Position numbers and translations under genes: made by a program. This document shows, in pieces, positions 23,829 through 35,734 of a DNA stretch of 64,000 bases; positions within the stretch are counted from its first letter, which is position 1; every line of letters starts with the position of its first letter. Source of the DNA: Acanthacorydalis orientalis (Eukaryota; Arthropoda; Insecta; Megaloptera; Corydalidae); NCBI GenBank assembly GCA_034766995.1, contig CM068316.1, positions 19,673,090 through 19,737,089 of the forward strand, read 5' to 3'. The notes beneath the pieces were generated by a model. The model had not been told where the DNA came from. It did no database searches and was given only the letters and a program-made list of their open reading frames with translations.

Positions 23829-23831
<3 letters not shown>

Positions 23832-23953
23832 TAACATTTCTATCAAGACATTTCTTCCATGAATAAGTGGTACTATCCAAGTAGAGTCCAAATATGTTGG
23901 TTAACTACTGGTGCACATTGAAAGAGTTTTCACAACCAAAATGATATCAGAAA

Positions 23954-24390
23954 TCAATATTAACTATACTTTAATTAATAAAAGGACTATATGAAATAAT
24001 TTACTAATAAATAAAATTGTCAATTGGATATATATTGGGTCGGGGATTTCTTTAAAGTTAGAGTGAATTTTTGTATATACCTTTAACTCAATTCGCATGA
24101 CTACTTCTTACAATACAATCAGTTAGATACAAGGAAGTCAAGAAGAAACTTTTTAATTGGCCTATATGTAATGGCTACATCACTGTCAAATTGTCAATAG
24201 TTCTATATTTATCATTTGAAACAACCAAACTATCTACACACAATTCAACGCACTTTTCATAACAATGTTTTAAAGCGGTTACCTACTTACACTTAAGTAA
24301 CATTATTTGTTTTTGGATTCAAAGTAGAAGTTCAATATATATATATATATAGTTCAAGGTTAATCAATACTTTCAAAGCTGTGTTTAATA

Positions 24391-24442
<52 letters not shown>

Positions 24443-24515
24443 ATATTGACTATATTTTAATTAATATAAGAAATATATGTAATAGGTCATTAATAGTTAA
24501 TATAAAATTGTGATT
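23954..24515 (-). repeat. Duplicated block, copy 1, with degraded ORF
   Basis: The core 24029-24396 is a diverged direct copy of 27100-27478. It starts with TATATTGGGTCGGGGATTTC and ends with GCTGTGTTTAATAAAAAT before (TA)n. On the minus strand it reads VTALKHCYEKCVELCVDSLV then VSNDKYRTIDNL before a stop. Short direct repeats (23954-24025 and 24440-24512, ATCAATATTxACTATAxTTT) flank it here but not at the second copy. Function unknown. Confidence 0.6.
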
Positions 24516-25560
24516 TCTTTAATAATGAAAAAGAAAACTAAAAACATATTTAGAATCAACAAAGTATTATTACAAAAAGATCAACTTGTTTAACACTTTC
24601 AGTCCGGTACTTTTTTAAAACTCTCCATACCAGTGCAGTAAAAATAGTTAACCGCTAATATTTTTCATGAAAATTACTATTTATGAAAGAATAGAAAGAT
24701 TTTTAATTAGTTAAACAACAAGTTTAATCCCTATACAAGCGATTATTATCAATATAACATGTGTATGACAAGAAAATAAAGAAATATATATTTAAATATC
24801 ATAACAGATATTTACAAATAAAAACGCTGTTAACAGAGTTTACTACAACGGAACGGTAGAGTTAAGTATTATGTCAGAGAAAGGGTATTTATTTGTTATT
24901 CATTTGAATGAAAAAAGTTATTAAAGGAAAAAATATATTTTACTGTATACTTTTATAATTTATATCGAAGTATTATTTAATTTATAAATATTTTAATGCA
25001 ATGAAATTTGATAGAAATAAAATTATAATTGATTATTTACATACAATACACAATGGAAAATTAATTATGAAATTAATAAAATATGTATAAATATTTAGAA
25101 TATATAAATATATCATTTATAAAAAAAAATAGATTGTATGCTTGTTTTCTGTGAAGATTTTCCTTATAAAAATATTATGTCTATTATTTTGTTAATTTAT
25201 TCTATTTAGAAATAAAAACGCGTGAAAAGTATTTATTAATGATTGTATTTATTTATTAAATAAAAGAGTATTTTTATATGCATTTAATTTGATATCATGT
25301 ATAAATATAGCCAAAAAAATATATTTCCACGAGGTAATTACTGAATATATAATTTATTTATCAAAAAAAAGTAATTGTTAATGTGAAACGAAAGTCCTTT
25401 TAGAACTAATATAGTTTGTAAATAGTAGTAGAACCATGACGAAGTAATCATGTAACACTTTTTGTCAATAAACGTATCATATTCATAACACAAACTTTTT
25501 ATGTACGTAATGGAGCAAAAAAATAATCGAAAAAAGGTATTAAAGTGCAACCCTTTTTAA
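24516..25560. other. AT-rich gene-free stretch
   Basis: Nothing recognised. The text from 24600 to 25330 is uniformly AT-rich. Confidence 0.5.
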
Positions 25561-25860
25561 GTTTCAATTGAACCATCTGTTGACACGTTTAAAAAGTCTA
25601 TTCTACTTGTTTTCGTATGTATCTTTTTATGTGTTCGGTACGCGTATACGTTTTTTTGTCAATTTTAGTGGTCGCAAACATTCTCATAAATTTGTAGTGT
25701 TCCATTACAAAAAAAAAAACTCTAGCGGGTTAAAAGGGTTTTATAGATCGTTGCGGAAAAAAATGAATGTAGGTTTTATTTCATTGCGGTAAGCAGTTAA
25801 TTTTTTTATGTTTAAGCTGTTCTATGTCAACACTTTTTTAATTTCTCACCTGTGGAATAT
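25561..25860 (+). other. Unassigned stretch with 74-residue ORF
   Basis: An ATG ORF at 25568-25792 (MNHLLTRLKSLFYLF then GRKHSHKFVVFHYKK) is basic and slightly GC-richer than the flanks. Not recognised and without splice or promoter support. Confidence 0.15.
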
Positions 25861-26320
25861 CATTTTTTTTAACGAGGAAAAAATGTCAAGCCATTTCTTT
25901 TCAATTTGTGTGTACGCTTGTAGAGGCTTGTGTTAATTAAATGTCAGTGAATTGAATATTATTTAATAGCTGTAAGGTCTATTATTTCAGATTAAAAGGG
26001 ACTTTTAGAATTTAATAAAAGTTCTATAATTACATACATACATACACGCACATATATATATATATACATATATAAATTAAGAAGGTAATTGTTTTGTATT
26101 ATATTTTTATTAATAATTATAATAGGTTTTTCTTAAGAAAATAACTATACATTTAGTTTATGCAATAACAATTTATTAATTACATTTTTTTGAATATATT
26201 ACACATCAACATGAATTTAACTACATAATTATTTCATTATTCGTATGTTGATTAGTGTATAAATCAGTTAATAACTAATTTGATTTTTATTTCTCACTTT
26301 CCGTTCTCTTTCTCTCACTA
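25861..26320. other. AT-rich gene-free stretch
   Basis: Nothing recognised apart from a short CATA/TA run at 26035-26075. Confidence 0.5.
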
Positions 26321-26339
26321 TATATATATATATATATTT

Positions 26340-26387
<48 letters not shown>

Positions 26388-26395
26388 GCATATAA
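26321..26395. repeat. (TA)n(CA)n(TA)n compound array
   Basis: TA, CACACA and TA blocks succeed one another immediately left of the mariner at 26418. Confidence 0.9.
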
Positions 26396-26417
26396 GTCAA
26401 ATTATTTTAATTAAGTA

Positions 26418-26983
26418 TTAGGATAGTAGAAAATTAATTGCGATTTATAACCTTTAAATTCATATACAGGTTACTCTTTTTTGATTTTCGTAGCTGTTTT
26501 AAATGGCTTAGAACTGTTGGATGACTAACACCTAACTTTTATACAAGCTCTCGAATTGTTGCATGGTTATGTTTCAAATAAACACCTTCAGTTGGTCGTT
26601 ATGAACTGAAGAAGAATGCCCACAACCTTCTTTTTCTTGAAGACTCTCGTCTTTAGCACGAAATTTTTGGAACCACCATTGTACGTTTTTTAATAACACC
26701 CACACCAAAAGCGTCGTTTAGTTTACGAGCGTTTCTTCTATTTTACCATCTGTTTTGAACTCATACAAAAAATTGCTGTTATTTGCTTCTTTCCATCATT
26801 AGTTCGATACCCCAATTTGAAGCAAAATCAATAATAAAACCAAAGTCGATGTTACCAAAACATAGACCGGAAAATGTTCTTTGAAACAATATTAACATGA
26901 ACCGATGAAATGACACTTTCATTAAAAAAATTAAGGTTAGAATTCAGAAAACAAAAACCTCAATTACTTCCTTACCAACCTAA
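26418..26983 (-). mobile_element. Deleted mariner, DNA-binding-domain-only family, copy 6
   Basis: TIRs are TTAGGATAGTAGAAAATTAA at the left and the inverse of TTAGGTTGGTAAGGAAGTAA at the right, 566 bp apart. The minus strand carries the HTH region in broken frames (KFRAKDESLQEK, SVHNDQLKVFI, LGVSHPTVL) and the shared tail. The catalytic domain is absent. It lies against the second copy of the duplicated ORF block (27000 onward). Confidence 0.85.
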
Positions 26984-26999
26984 TTTAATGAAACAATCG

Positions 27000-27473
27000 T
27001 CAAAAACTCGTAGATTTATTTTTTAATAAAAAATTAACTAAAACATATAATTTGAGTACCGACCACTGATGTTGATTACGCGTTGCTAACAAATTTTTGA
27101 TATATATTGGGTCGGGGATTTCTTTAAAGTTGGAGTTAATTTTTGTATGTAGCTCTTCAAATACCAACTGGCGTGATTGCTTCTTACAATACAATGACAG
27201 AGATTCAAGGAAGTCAAGAAGGAACTTTTTTACTGGCCTATATGTCATGGCCACATCATTACCAAATTGTCAATAGTTCTATACTTATCATTTGAAACAA
27301 GCAAGTTATCCACACAAAATTCAATGCATTTTTCATAATAATTTTTTTAAAGCGGTTACCTACTGACACTTAAGTAACATTATTTGTTTTTGGATTCAAA
27401 GTAGATATTCAATATATATATATATATATATAGTTTAAGATTAATTAATACTTTCAAGGCTGTGTTTAATAAA

Positions 27474-27478
<5 letters not shown>
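27000..27478 (-). pseudogene. Duplicated block, copy 2: degraded ORF of unknown family
   Basis: The minus strand is open from 27254 to 27000: MAMTYRPVKKFLLDFLESLS, then YCKKQSRQLVFEELHTKINS and NFKEIPDPIYIKNLLATRNQ. Further upstream, in another frame, YEKCIEFCVDNLLVSNDKY and RTIDNLV continue the protein, so one indel separates the two parts. A shared stop and an AG before the VTALK segment in both copies hint at an old intron-exon boundary. The predicted peptide is helical and not low-complexity. I do not recognise it. A duplicated exon of a host gene or part of an unlisted TE are both possible. Confidence 0.45.

Positions 27479-27532
<54 letters not shown>
27413..27532. repeat. Two (TA)n arrays
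   Basis: (TA)n arrays occupy 27413-27432 and 27478-27532. The same order of unique block and TA arrays occurs at the first copy near 24345 and 24396. Confidence 0.9.
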
Positions 27533-27537
<5 letters not shown>

Positions 27538-27779
27538 TAAATGAAATTATTTCAAACGTGAATGAGTTTGAATTTTGAGAAAGTTCAAATAATCTATATT
27601 AAAAAAAATACTAAGTATAATTCTAATAAAAAAGACATTATGTTTATCAATACTGATTGTACATTCATCGTTTAAATGTTTATTTTTTAAAGTAAGTTTT
27701 TTTTAATTCGTACTAAAGTAACTTCACAGAAGTAAGATAATCGTAATGTAGATTTTTCTTATATGATTATATCAGTGGT

Positions 27780-28140
27780 AGATTCAAATGAAGAAGCCGT
27801 CTCGATACAACTGAGTTATACCCAAGTGAGTTCTAACTGAAGAAAATAACCACATCCCCGGCAACGTTATCATGGTGCAAGCATCGGTAATGTTTGTATG
27901 TAGTTGAGGACGCGGGAGGGCCGACGCCGCGGCTAGAAAATAACTAGAACTAGACAACAACAATTTTCAGTAAACAAAAGGTTCGCCATGAAAGATGGTT
28001 ACACGCCCTGCCCGCTGTGGGGCGGGTCCCATTGTTACGTTTTAACAACGCGTATATGAACATCACGTATATGTATAACTATATCCAAACACACATACAC
28101 ACATATATAGACACATTGATAAACTCCGAGGTGTCCCCCT
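27780..28140. promoter_or_regulatory. GC-rich, CpG-rich unique island, promoter-like
   Basis: In a desert of about one quarter G+C, 27840-28030 holds GGACGCGGGAGGGCCGACGC, CGCGGC and a GC box GGGGCGGG (28019-28026) whose surroundings CCCGC...GCGGG can form a short hairpin. A donor-like CCCAA|GTGAGT is at 27823-27834. No long ORF on either strand. A promoter with a non-coding first exon, or a conserved element, is the best guess. A decayed repeat end cannot be excluded. Confidence 0.3.
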
Positions 28141-28757
28141 GTTTTAAGATAGGTCAACAATGATACGCTATGTTAATCTATTCAGTCGTGTTACGCTCTA
28201 AAAACTTTTATCTGCATTTTTAGACGATAGAATATATTTCAATGTTTTTAATATTAAAGTAGTTGGATTCAGTCAGAAACTTAAAAACTCCATTAAATGG
28301 ATACGCTTAATGGATATTAATGAAACTGGAGACTTCGTGATGAATTAAATTACAATTTTGGTCAAGTTACTCATATGCATTTACAAGTAAAATATTTGAC
28401 GTTATAGAATATACAGATATCACAAATCATCATTGTAAACGTCACAATGACAGATTAATACATTGAACTAGCAAACATTTTGTCAAGGGATCTTGGGTGT
28501 TTTACTAAATATAAAATATTATTCGTTTGTATGTATAAGTAATTAAGGTACTGTATTTTTAATAAAATATTCATTATAGGAGGTTGGTACTTCTATGATA
28601 CATAATTATATATATACAGATACAAATAGATATAATATATAAATGTTGCTTAACTTACATCAAATTTTACATATAAATACTTGTATAATGGTCAGATAAA
28701 CTAAATAATTATTTAATTCTCATCTATTTTATTTATTAATAATATATTTTAAACACA
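28141..28757. other. AT-rich gene-free stretch
   Basis: Nothing recognised. Confidence 0.5.
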
Positions 28758-28759
28758 TA

Positions 28760-30361
28760 CAGTGCTGCTCAAATGCTGTTCACGAATTTTAGATTGGCAA
28801 AACTTTAATCTAAAAATCAACGATTACTTCTGAAAATACTCGAATAACTTCATTATTTATTAGACTGAGACCACATAGTCTGATAATGCAGCATTTTAGT
28901 CATTTTTTTGGTGTCATTGAAAATTATTCATATTCGAAATACAGTAAAGATCATGAACAGTTCTTTGGGTGAAGTATTCTTTAATATTGAATTTCACCAA
29001 GTAATTTTTTTTAATATTTCTATTCTCAAAATTGTCTGACAAATAATAAAGAGACAAGGTAATAAATCATAGATTTTGATTAAATCTGACAAAGTAAATT
29101 GTTATGACTTGTAGATGGAAAACGAAAAAGTATTGACATAAGAAAGACAATTGCAACAGAAATTAAAAACTTAACTCCAGTCTGTCAAATAACTTATTTA
29201 TACAGTGTTTTTACTGGATTTGTATCAAAAACCAAAAAGGAATTGAAAATCATTGTTGGGGTCAATAAAGGAAGACGTCCAGAAAGATTAACTCTAGAGA
29301 CCAAACGCTATAGACAATCTGCACAGTGCAGTAATACAGTGGTCAATGCTATACAGGGCAAAAATGTCTTACAAAATAATCTGCAAATCAATGTTTGGAA
29401 CCAAACAGTTAGGAACTGTCTAAGAAAACCAGGATTAAAATCTAAATACAAGCTAAAAAGGCATTGTTGACTAATATCCATAGGAATAAATGTTTAAATT
29501 ATGCAAAAAAGATAAACATGGGGACCCTGTTTATTATAATCGAGTCGTTTGGTTGAATAAGACTAAAATTAATCATATACACTCGGATGGAATTGGATCA
29601 ATCAAAACGCAAGCTAAAAGAATGAAGTGTTATGAAAAAGTTTGGAGACTGCTCTTTAATGGTTTGTGGTTGTTTCAAAAGAAATAAATTAAGAAACTTG
29701 TGAAGAATACAAGGGGTTATGAAAACAGAGAACTCCAACTCCATAGAAATCCTTAGGGATTAGTTTCTTCCAAGAACCGAAAAGTTTGGATATAAGCAAA
29801 CAGATTTAGTACTTATATAAGACAACGACCTTAATCATACAGTTAAATAACGAAAATTTTCTTCCAAACAAACAACATTGTTGTAGTAGATGGACCACCG
29901 CAATCTCATGACTTCAACCGAAAAGAACACCTATGGGCTATATTGAAAAAAAAACACTTGTATTCATTGGAGAAGTACCAAAAACTATTGACAAATTATG
30001 AGATGGAACCAATCAAGTATGATCAAGTATTGAAGAGTCCACATTGAAAAATTTAATAGACAATATGCCAAAAAGAATAGAAGCATTTTTAAAAGAAAAA
30101 GGTGGCTATACGGTGTACTGAGTTCCACAAAATAGTAAACGTTTCACGCAAACCAAAAAAGTATCCACAAACTAAGAGAGGTAAAATAATTTCTAGAAGT
30201 AATACGAGTGATGCAATATTTATATTTAATTATTTTTTTTGTTATTATAAAGTATCTAAAATTTAATACTGAATAAACAAATTAATATTTTTCTTCACAA
30301 GCATGAAAATTGTCATTTTTTTAAGACTTCACAATTTCGTGAATAGTTTTTGGGGTCACTA
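28760..30361 (+). mobile_element. Tc1-like transposon relic
   Basis: The left end CAGTGCTGCTCAAATGCTGT followed by TCACGAA and the right end (inverse of TAGTGACCCCAAAAACTATT followed by CACGAAAT) are diverged TIRs of about 30 bp, flanked by TA. The plus strand carries a broken Tc1-type transposase. An N-terminal DNA-binding part is readable at 29243-29470 (GRRPERLTLETKRYRQ, NCLRKPGLKSKYKLKRHC). Central pieces follow at 29490-29687 (RVVWLNKTKINHIHSDG). The C-terminal tail NLIDNMPKRIEAFLKEKGGY, typical of Tc1, ends near 30120. Stops and frameshifts throughout. Full-length Tc1-like elements are about 1.6 kb, matching the size here. Confidence 0.85.
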
Positions 30362-30365
30362 TAAA

Positions 30366-30385
30366 TTATATATATATATATACAC

Positions 30386-30431
<46 letters not shown>

Positions 30432-30553
30432 TATATATATACTATCTTGAAAAGTTAAGTATATAGTAATAATTCGAGTTATAAAATATTATGTAGATTA
30501 ATGCATGTTTCAACATTTACATTTTATAAATAAAAATTACCTTAATATATCAC

Positions 30554-30590
<37 letters not shown>
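30366..30590. repeat. (TA)n arrays
   Basis: Interrupted (TA)n lies at 30366-30426 beside the Tc1 right end and a second array at 30556-30590. Confidence 0.9.
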
Positions 30591-30593
<3 letters not shown>

Positions 30594-31110
30594 CTATTAC
30601 TAAATAATTAACAGTTATGAAACTGAATTGTTATAGAATAAAAAATAGTATATTTAATCCTAAAGTTCCTGTTATTCTAATAAATGTACGTAATAAACAT
30701 TCGATATATTTTCATCACTTCATAGTACGTACATGGAAATTTTTGATATGATAAAAATACTATAACAATTTAAAAAATATAGAAATATTTATAGAAGGTT
30801 AATTATATATTTGACAGATCTGAATTTATATGGTAAAAAGGGCAAGCAGATTTTTTAAAAAACTATTTGTATTTAAACAATCTGTTACATAATTGTTATT
30901 TCAATGTAGCCACATTTCCACACGAAATAAATAAATTTTAATAATTAGCAAAACACAAAAATATGTTCATTTTGAAAAAAATGCACAAAAAATGTTATTT
31001 GACGTATATAAATGAAAAAAAACATTTCGACATGAACGCAAATTAATCTCGATATTACATACTTTTATGAATTATCTTTAAGAAAACGAATACATACATA
31101 CATATATCTG
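30591..31110. other. AT-rich gene-free stretch
   Basis: Nothing recognised. Confidence 0.5.
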
Positions 31111-31116
31111 TATATA

Positions 31117-31175
<59 letters not shown>
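31111..31175. repeat. (TA)n array
   Basis: About 60 bp of TA, leading within 10 bp to the left end of the mariner at 31183. Confidence 0.95.
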
Positions 31176-31180
<5 letters not shown>

Positions 31181-31182
31181 CA

Positions 31183-32005
31183 TACGTGGGTCGTTTGATA
31201 AGTTTGGTAATTTTTTATGATATGGCGCCACCATTTATTTGGTGACATCACGGGTATCAAGTATCACTTTTCAAACTGGAATTGGCAAAATTTTGACCAA
31301 AAGCGAGACGTTGTTCACGTTCTACAGATGTTTGAAGCGTTGATATGTTTCCACAAAAATGGAAAAAAACGGGAAGGCCTTTTTGCGTTGATTCATCACC
31401 GTGGATGAAATATGGATCCACCATTACACACCCGACTCGAAGCAGTAGTCAAATCAGTGGAACCCGACTGGTGAAAGTGCACCGATGAAGGAAAAGACCA
31501 TCTTGTTGGTTGGGAAGGTGATGGCTACTGCTTTTAGGATTCCTAAGAAATGATCCTGATCGACTATTTAACGAAGAGAAAAACGATAACAGTAGCCTAT
31601 TATGCAACATTATTGGACCGTTCTAAAGAAGTACTGAAACAAAAACGGACAAGATTGGTGCACAAAAAAGTGCTCTTTTATCAGGACAACGCGCCGTCCC
31701 ACAAATCGACCATTGCAATGGCAAAATTGCACGAAACAGGCTTAGAATTGATTTGTAATTCACCCCATTCTCCGAACTTGGCTCCGTGCAACTTCTTCAT
31801 CTTTCGAAACTTGAAAATTTGGCTCGGTGAGAAGAAATTCTTGTCGAATGAGGATATCATCGCCGCTGTCAATGCGTATTTTGCAGACTCGCTGGATCAA
31901 GTGTAGAGCCCTCAATAGAAACTATATTGAAAAATAAAATCGATTTTTTTTCAAAAAACGTTGTTTAACTTGTTTTATTACCATCCATATCAAACGATTC
32001 GCGTG

Positions 32006-32007
<2 letters not shown>
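31183..32007 (+). mobile_element. Mariner relic with intact-length catalytic core and D-to-N change
   Basis: The ends ACGTGGGTCGTTTGATAAGT and the inverse of ACACGCGAATCGTTTGATAT are imperfect TIRs. Most of the N-terminal domain is deleted. The plus strand then reads FITVDEIWIHHYTPDSKQ (first catalytic Asp), a stop, WNPTGESAPMKEKTILLVGK, and the 118-residue ORF at 31550-31906 with FYQDNAPSHKS (second Asp). In HSPNLAPCNFF the residue at the third catalytic position, 34 residues after the second Asp, is Asn instead of Asp. The related mariner at 40864 has Asp there. Element length is 825 bp against about 1.3 kb for a complete copy. Confidence 0.8.
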
Positions 32008-32058
<51 letters not shown>

Positions 32059-32060
32059 AA
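32008..32060. repeat. (TA)n array
   Basis: About 45 bp of TA directly after the right TIR of the mariner. Confidence 0.95.
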
Positions 32061-33616
32061 TGAAAATGAAAAGGTGCTACTTGTAGATTGTAGCGGGAGG
32101 AGCGGTGTTGCGAGAAACTGGTCTCCGCAAAAAAAAGTTTATTTTATGGACATTTTAAGATGGGTTTATTTTTTATGTATAGAGACATTATCAGTATTAG
32201 ATATGTAAATATTTCGGTTCGTAGCGGCATAAAAGTATGTGAATTTTTTTATATATATTCTGTATGTAATAAAACACTACATTTCCCATCACTTTATCCT
32301 CAGGACAAAGTAATGAAAAATGTTTGCTTTGTCAGCTCATAGGTTTCAAGATTAATTTATTAAGTTTCATTCTTAAGTTTTTTTATGTTTAAATATATTA
32401 TCTTGTAAAAATCAATTAACAGTTTTTTATTTCTATGTTGCTTTCTATTTTCTCGTTAATTTTGACGGGGTATATATTAGTATATATATATATATATATA
32501 TATAATATCCCACGGATTTATTCTTCATGGCAGCTGTAGATTCAATTTTAGTTTCTTAAGAGTAACATTTGTTTTATATAATCGTTATCTGAATAAACCT
32601 CTTTTAGTCAGTTAAGTATGTGTAAAAATTGTAAACTAATTGACATGCCATGCACAATTATTTATAAATAAAAAAATAAAATTAATTAAATTTAATGAAT
32701 TTAATTTTATATTTTATTAATTAATTTCAAATAATCTTCAAAACTAATTAACATATTTTGTCAATATTAATATAAGCATTAACTTTTTAATATGTGATAA
32801 CTCTTAAATGGTGTAATATGAAAAAAAAAAACAAAAATATTATTATGTCCTAGTAAGGCCATAACTAGAGTCCAGAGGTTCTGAATAAGACCTGAATAGT
32901 TTCTTTGAATCTAGGGGTATTATACAGGTATAGAGAAAAGCTTTTCGTTTTGATCTACGTACATATTATAAGACTGAAAGTTATAATGAAATAATAAAAA
33001 ATGATGTTGGGTTATTTATTAAGAAGAGGACGGATTTCAATTCTAGCCTACATTTTTCATTTTTTTAATAAAAAACCTGTAATTAGAAATATTTGCATAA
33101 AAGATTATTTGATCTATTTTACTAAGTAAGAATGATTAGAAATATACAACAAAAGGTAAAAATAATAGAAAATATGTGGATAAACATTTTATTTTCAGTA
33201 AAAGCATTAGAGTTTTAAACGAACCCTTTTTTTATATTCTGATTTTTTTTGTTTTTCTTTAGTAAAGGTCTAAAAAGTACAAAATGCGATGGATGAGATT
33301 TTTGTATCCCCGTAAACATCTTCCAAAATAATTTAATATAGACAAGAGTATAGTTAAGATGACCAGTTTAATTTCAGTATTCAAGGAACAGAAGTGAAAT
33401 TGATCAAAAAAAAATAATAATTACTTTAGAAAAATGATATTGAGAATAATGGTATGTTATCAAATCATTAAGTGTATATGCGCAGCAATAGATATTCATT
33501 AATAAGAACAGTATTGATATTCGCTGTTATAAATTATAAGAATATAATCTACTACAATAAAAAACAGAGTTTGTAAATAAGATCATCAATACGTTCAATT
33601 TAACTTATATACATAT
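32061..33616. other. Mostly AT-rich stretch with (TA)n at 32478-32504
   Basis: 32085-32140 is a small GC-richer patch beginning TGTAGCGGGAGGAGCGG. Its first nine bases recur at 35876 at the start of the GC-rich island. The rest shows no gene or element end. Confidence 0.45.
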
Positions 33617-33834
33617 CGAGCGATTAAAATTAGGCGTCCACATAGAAGTGTTAAAAAATCACAAAAATGAAAAATCATGTTACTTTTTATTTAGTATTTT
33701 AGTTCAATTTAATAATAAAATGTAACTGAACTGAAGTATTAAATAATATGTAACTTAATTTTTTTAATTTTTGCGATTTTTTTTAATACTCTCCTTTTTT
33801 TAATACTTTTTAATGGAAGCCTAAATTGAATCAC
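33617..33834. mobile_element. Palindromic MITE (TTAGGCTTCCACAT family), copy 2
   Basis: The left arm starts near AAAATTAGGCGTCCACATAG and the right arm ends in GGAAGCCTAAATTGAATCAC. The arms (about 100 bp each) fold back along almost the whole element through AAAAATCATGTTACTTTTTA and its inverse. No coding sequence. It is followed immediately by (CA)n(TA)n. Confidence 0.75.
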
Positions 33835-33836
33835 AA

Positions 33837-33889
<53 letters not shown>

Positions 33890-33890
33890 T
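33835..33890. repeat. (CA)n(TA)n array between MITE copies
   Basis: The terminal CAC of the MITE runs on into (CA)n and then (TA)n, followed by the next MITE copy. Confidence 0.95.
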
Positions 33891-34108
33891 AGGGTGATTC
33901 AAATTCGGCTTCCACATGAAAGTATTAAAGAATAACAAAAATAAAAAATCATGTTATTTTTTATTTAGTATTTCTGTTCGATTTAATAATAAAATATAAC
34001 TGAACTAAAATTTTAAATCAAAAGTAACATAAATTATTTAATTTTTGCGATTTTTCTTAATATTTTCCTTTTTTTAATACTTTTTAATGGAAGCCTAAAT
34101 TGAATCAC
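33891..34108. mobile_element. Palindromic MITE, copy 3
   Basis: Starts AGGGTGATTCAAATTCGGCT and ends GAAGCCTAAATTGAATCAC. It has the same foldback structure and 218-bp length as copies 2 and 4. Confidence 0.8.
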
Positions 34109-34246
34109 ACACACACATACATATATATATATATACATATTTACATATATACATATACATATACATATATATATATATATACATATATACTACCATACAT
34201 ATATATCACCCTATATGTATGTATATATACATATATACATACATAT
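34109..34246. repeat. (CA)n/(TA)n/(ATAC)n spacer between MITE copies
   Basis: A compound array containing ATCACCCTATA near 34205, which matches the inverse of the MITE start (TATAGGGTGAT) and may mark the true right terminus. Confidence 0.85.
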
Positions 34247-34462
34247 AGGGATTCAAATTTGGCTTCCACATGAAAGTATTAAGAAATCACAAAAATAAAA
34301 AAAATCATGTTGTTTCTTATTTTGTATTTTAGTTCAATATAATACTAAAATATAGCTGAACTAAAATATTAAATAAAAAGTAACATGATTTTTTTTAATT
34401 TTTGCGATTTTTTTTAATACTTTCCTTTTTTAATACTTTTTAATGGGAAACGTAAATTGAAT

Positions 34463-34465
<3 letters not shown>
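34247..34465. mobile_element. Palindromic MITE, copy 4
   Basis: Starts AGGGATTCAAATTTGGCTTC and ends in AAATTGAATCAC. Both arms are well preserved around AAAAATCATGTT and its inverse AACATGATTTTT. (CA)n(TA)n follows at 34464-34497. Confidence 0.8.
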
Positions 34466-34496
<31 letters not shown>

Positions 34497-34497
34497 C

Positions 34498-35657
34498 ACT
34501 CGTAGGTTTCCAATCGTACTCTTTTACAAAAATGCTCAATTACTTGGTTTTTACTTGAAAATGTACAGGTATTGAAAAAAATGATAGTCAAGAAATAACT
34601 ACTCAATAAGTTCAAAGTGCATTACATAATGGTGCGTCATTTGGATAAGCGAATCGATTAATATTTCGTTTCCGTGAAAATTAGATAGAAAAAATGGATT
34701 TATTTTTAATTTTCCGTAAGTTTTCATTCATATATTCTTTCATTTTCGAAAAAATCAAGAGATATTAATCAAGAAAGACTCAATCACTTTCGAAATGTTA
34801 AAAATAAAAGTATTAAATTAATATTCGAGGAATGAAATTGCACGAGGAGTTAATAAAAGATTTCATGATGTGGGACAGCTTCTTAATGATTTTTAAAATT
34901 ATATAAGGAAAACGGGGAACAAATAGAGCGATTATAAATAATCTAGGAGCTCTTTCTGTTTGAAATTTTTTGGCCTATTTTCTTACCTTTACATAATTTT
35001 GAAAAGTTATTAGTATTTTTGATTTACTTTTAGTTTCTAGTATATATATTAGGAAAGATGAGGTCATACAAAGTGCTGCAGAGACACTTATTTAGTTTCA
35101 TACACTTTGTGAAAATTTCGTTTAATTTGAAAATTGAATTATTTTTTAACGATACATTTTATTTCGTTTTTCAACACTTCTGACAAGCAATAATCAGAAA
35201 TATAGAGAAATATTTTCTATAAATGCTATCTTATAAAAATTAGAAATAATTAATTTAATTTATTTTTAAAAAAAGTGATATTATTTTTTAAATAAATATT
35301 TTAACTGATAAAATAACAAATTTTTATAAAAATTATTTAATGAAGTATTTAAAGTCTATCAAAGTATTTTTTCCATTATTAAAATTGACATCGATTTGAA
35401 AAGTTCTATTTTAGAAAATTTTCATTTTATCAATAGTGTATTTTTTATTTATACGCTTTAATTTGCGCATTAAATTTATTCTGTTGCAGTATGTGTTCTG
35501 CAAGTTGGTTACTGTCATTTAAATCTAAGATATATTTTTAAATAATTGTTGCAAACTTTTCCAATGTAGAAAAAATATGTTATAAATATTCATCAAATCT
35601 ATTCATACAATAGAAGTCATGTAGTAGATCTAACAACAAAATGCAGGTAGATATTAA

Positions 35658-35659
<2 letters not shown>
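34498..35659. other. AT-rich gene-free stretch
   Basis: Nothing recognised apart from a slightly GC-richer patch near 34500-34680 without coding signature. Confidence 0.5.

Positions 35660-35732
<73 letters not shown>
35660..35732. repeat. (TA)n array
   Basis: An uninterrupted array of about 70 bp. Confidence 0.95.

Positions 35733-35734
<2 letters not shown>

Noticed and set aside
33617..34465. CRISPR array or satellite
   Set aside because: The three units are palindromic MITE copies separated by microsatellites of unequal length, with no unique spacers of constant size.
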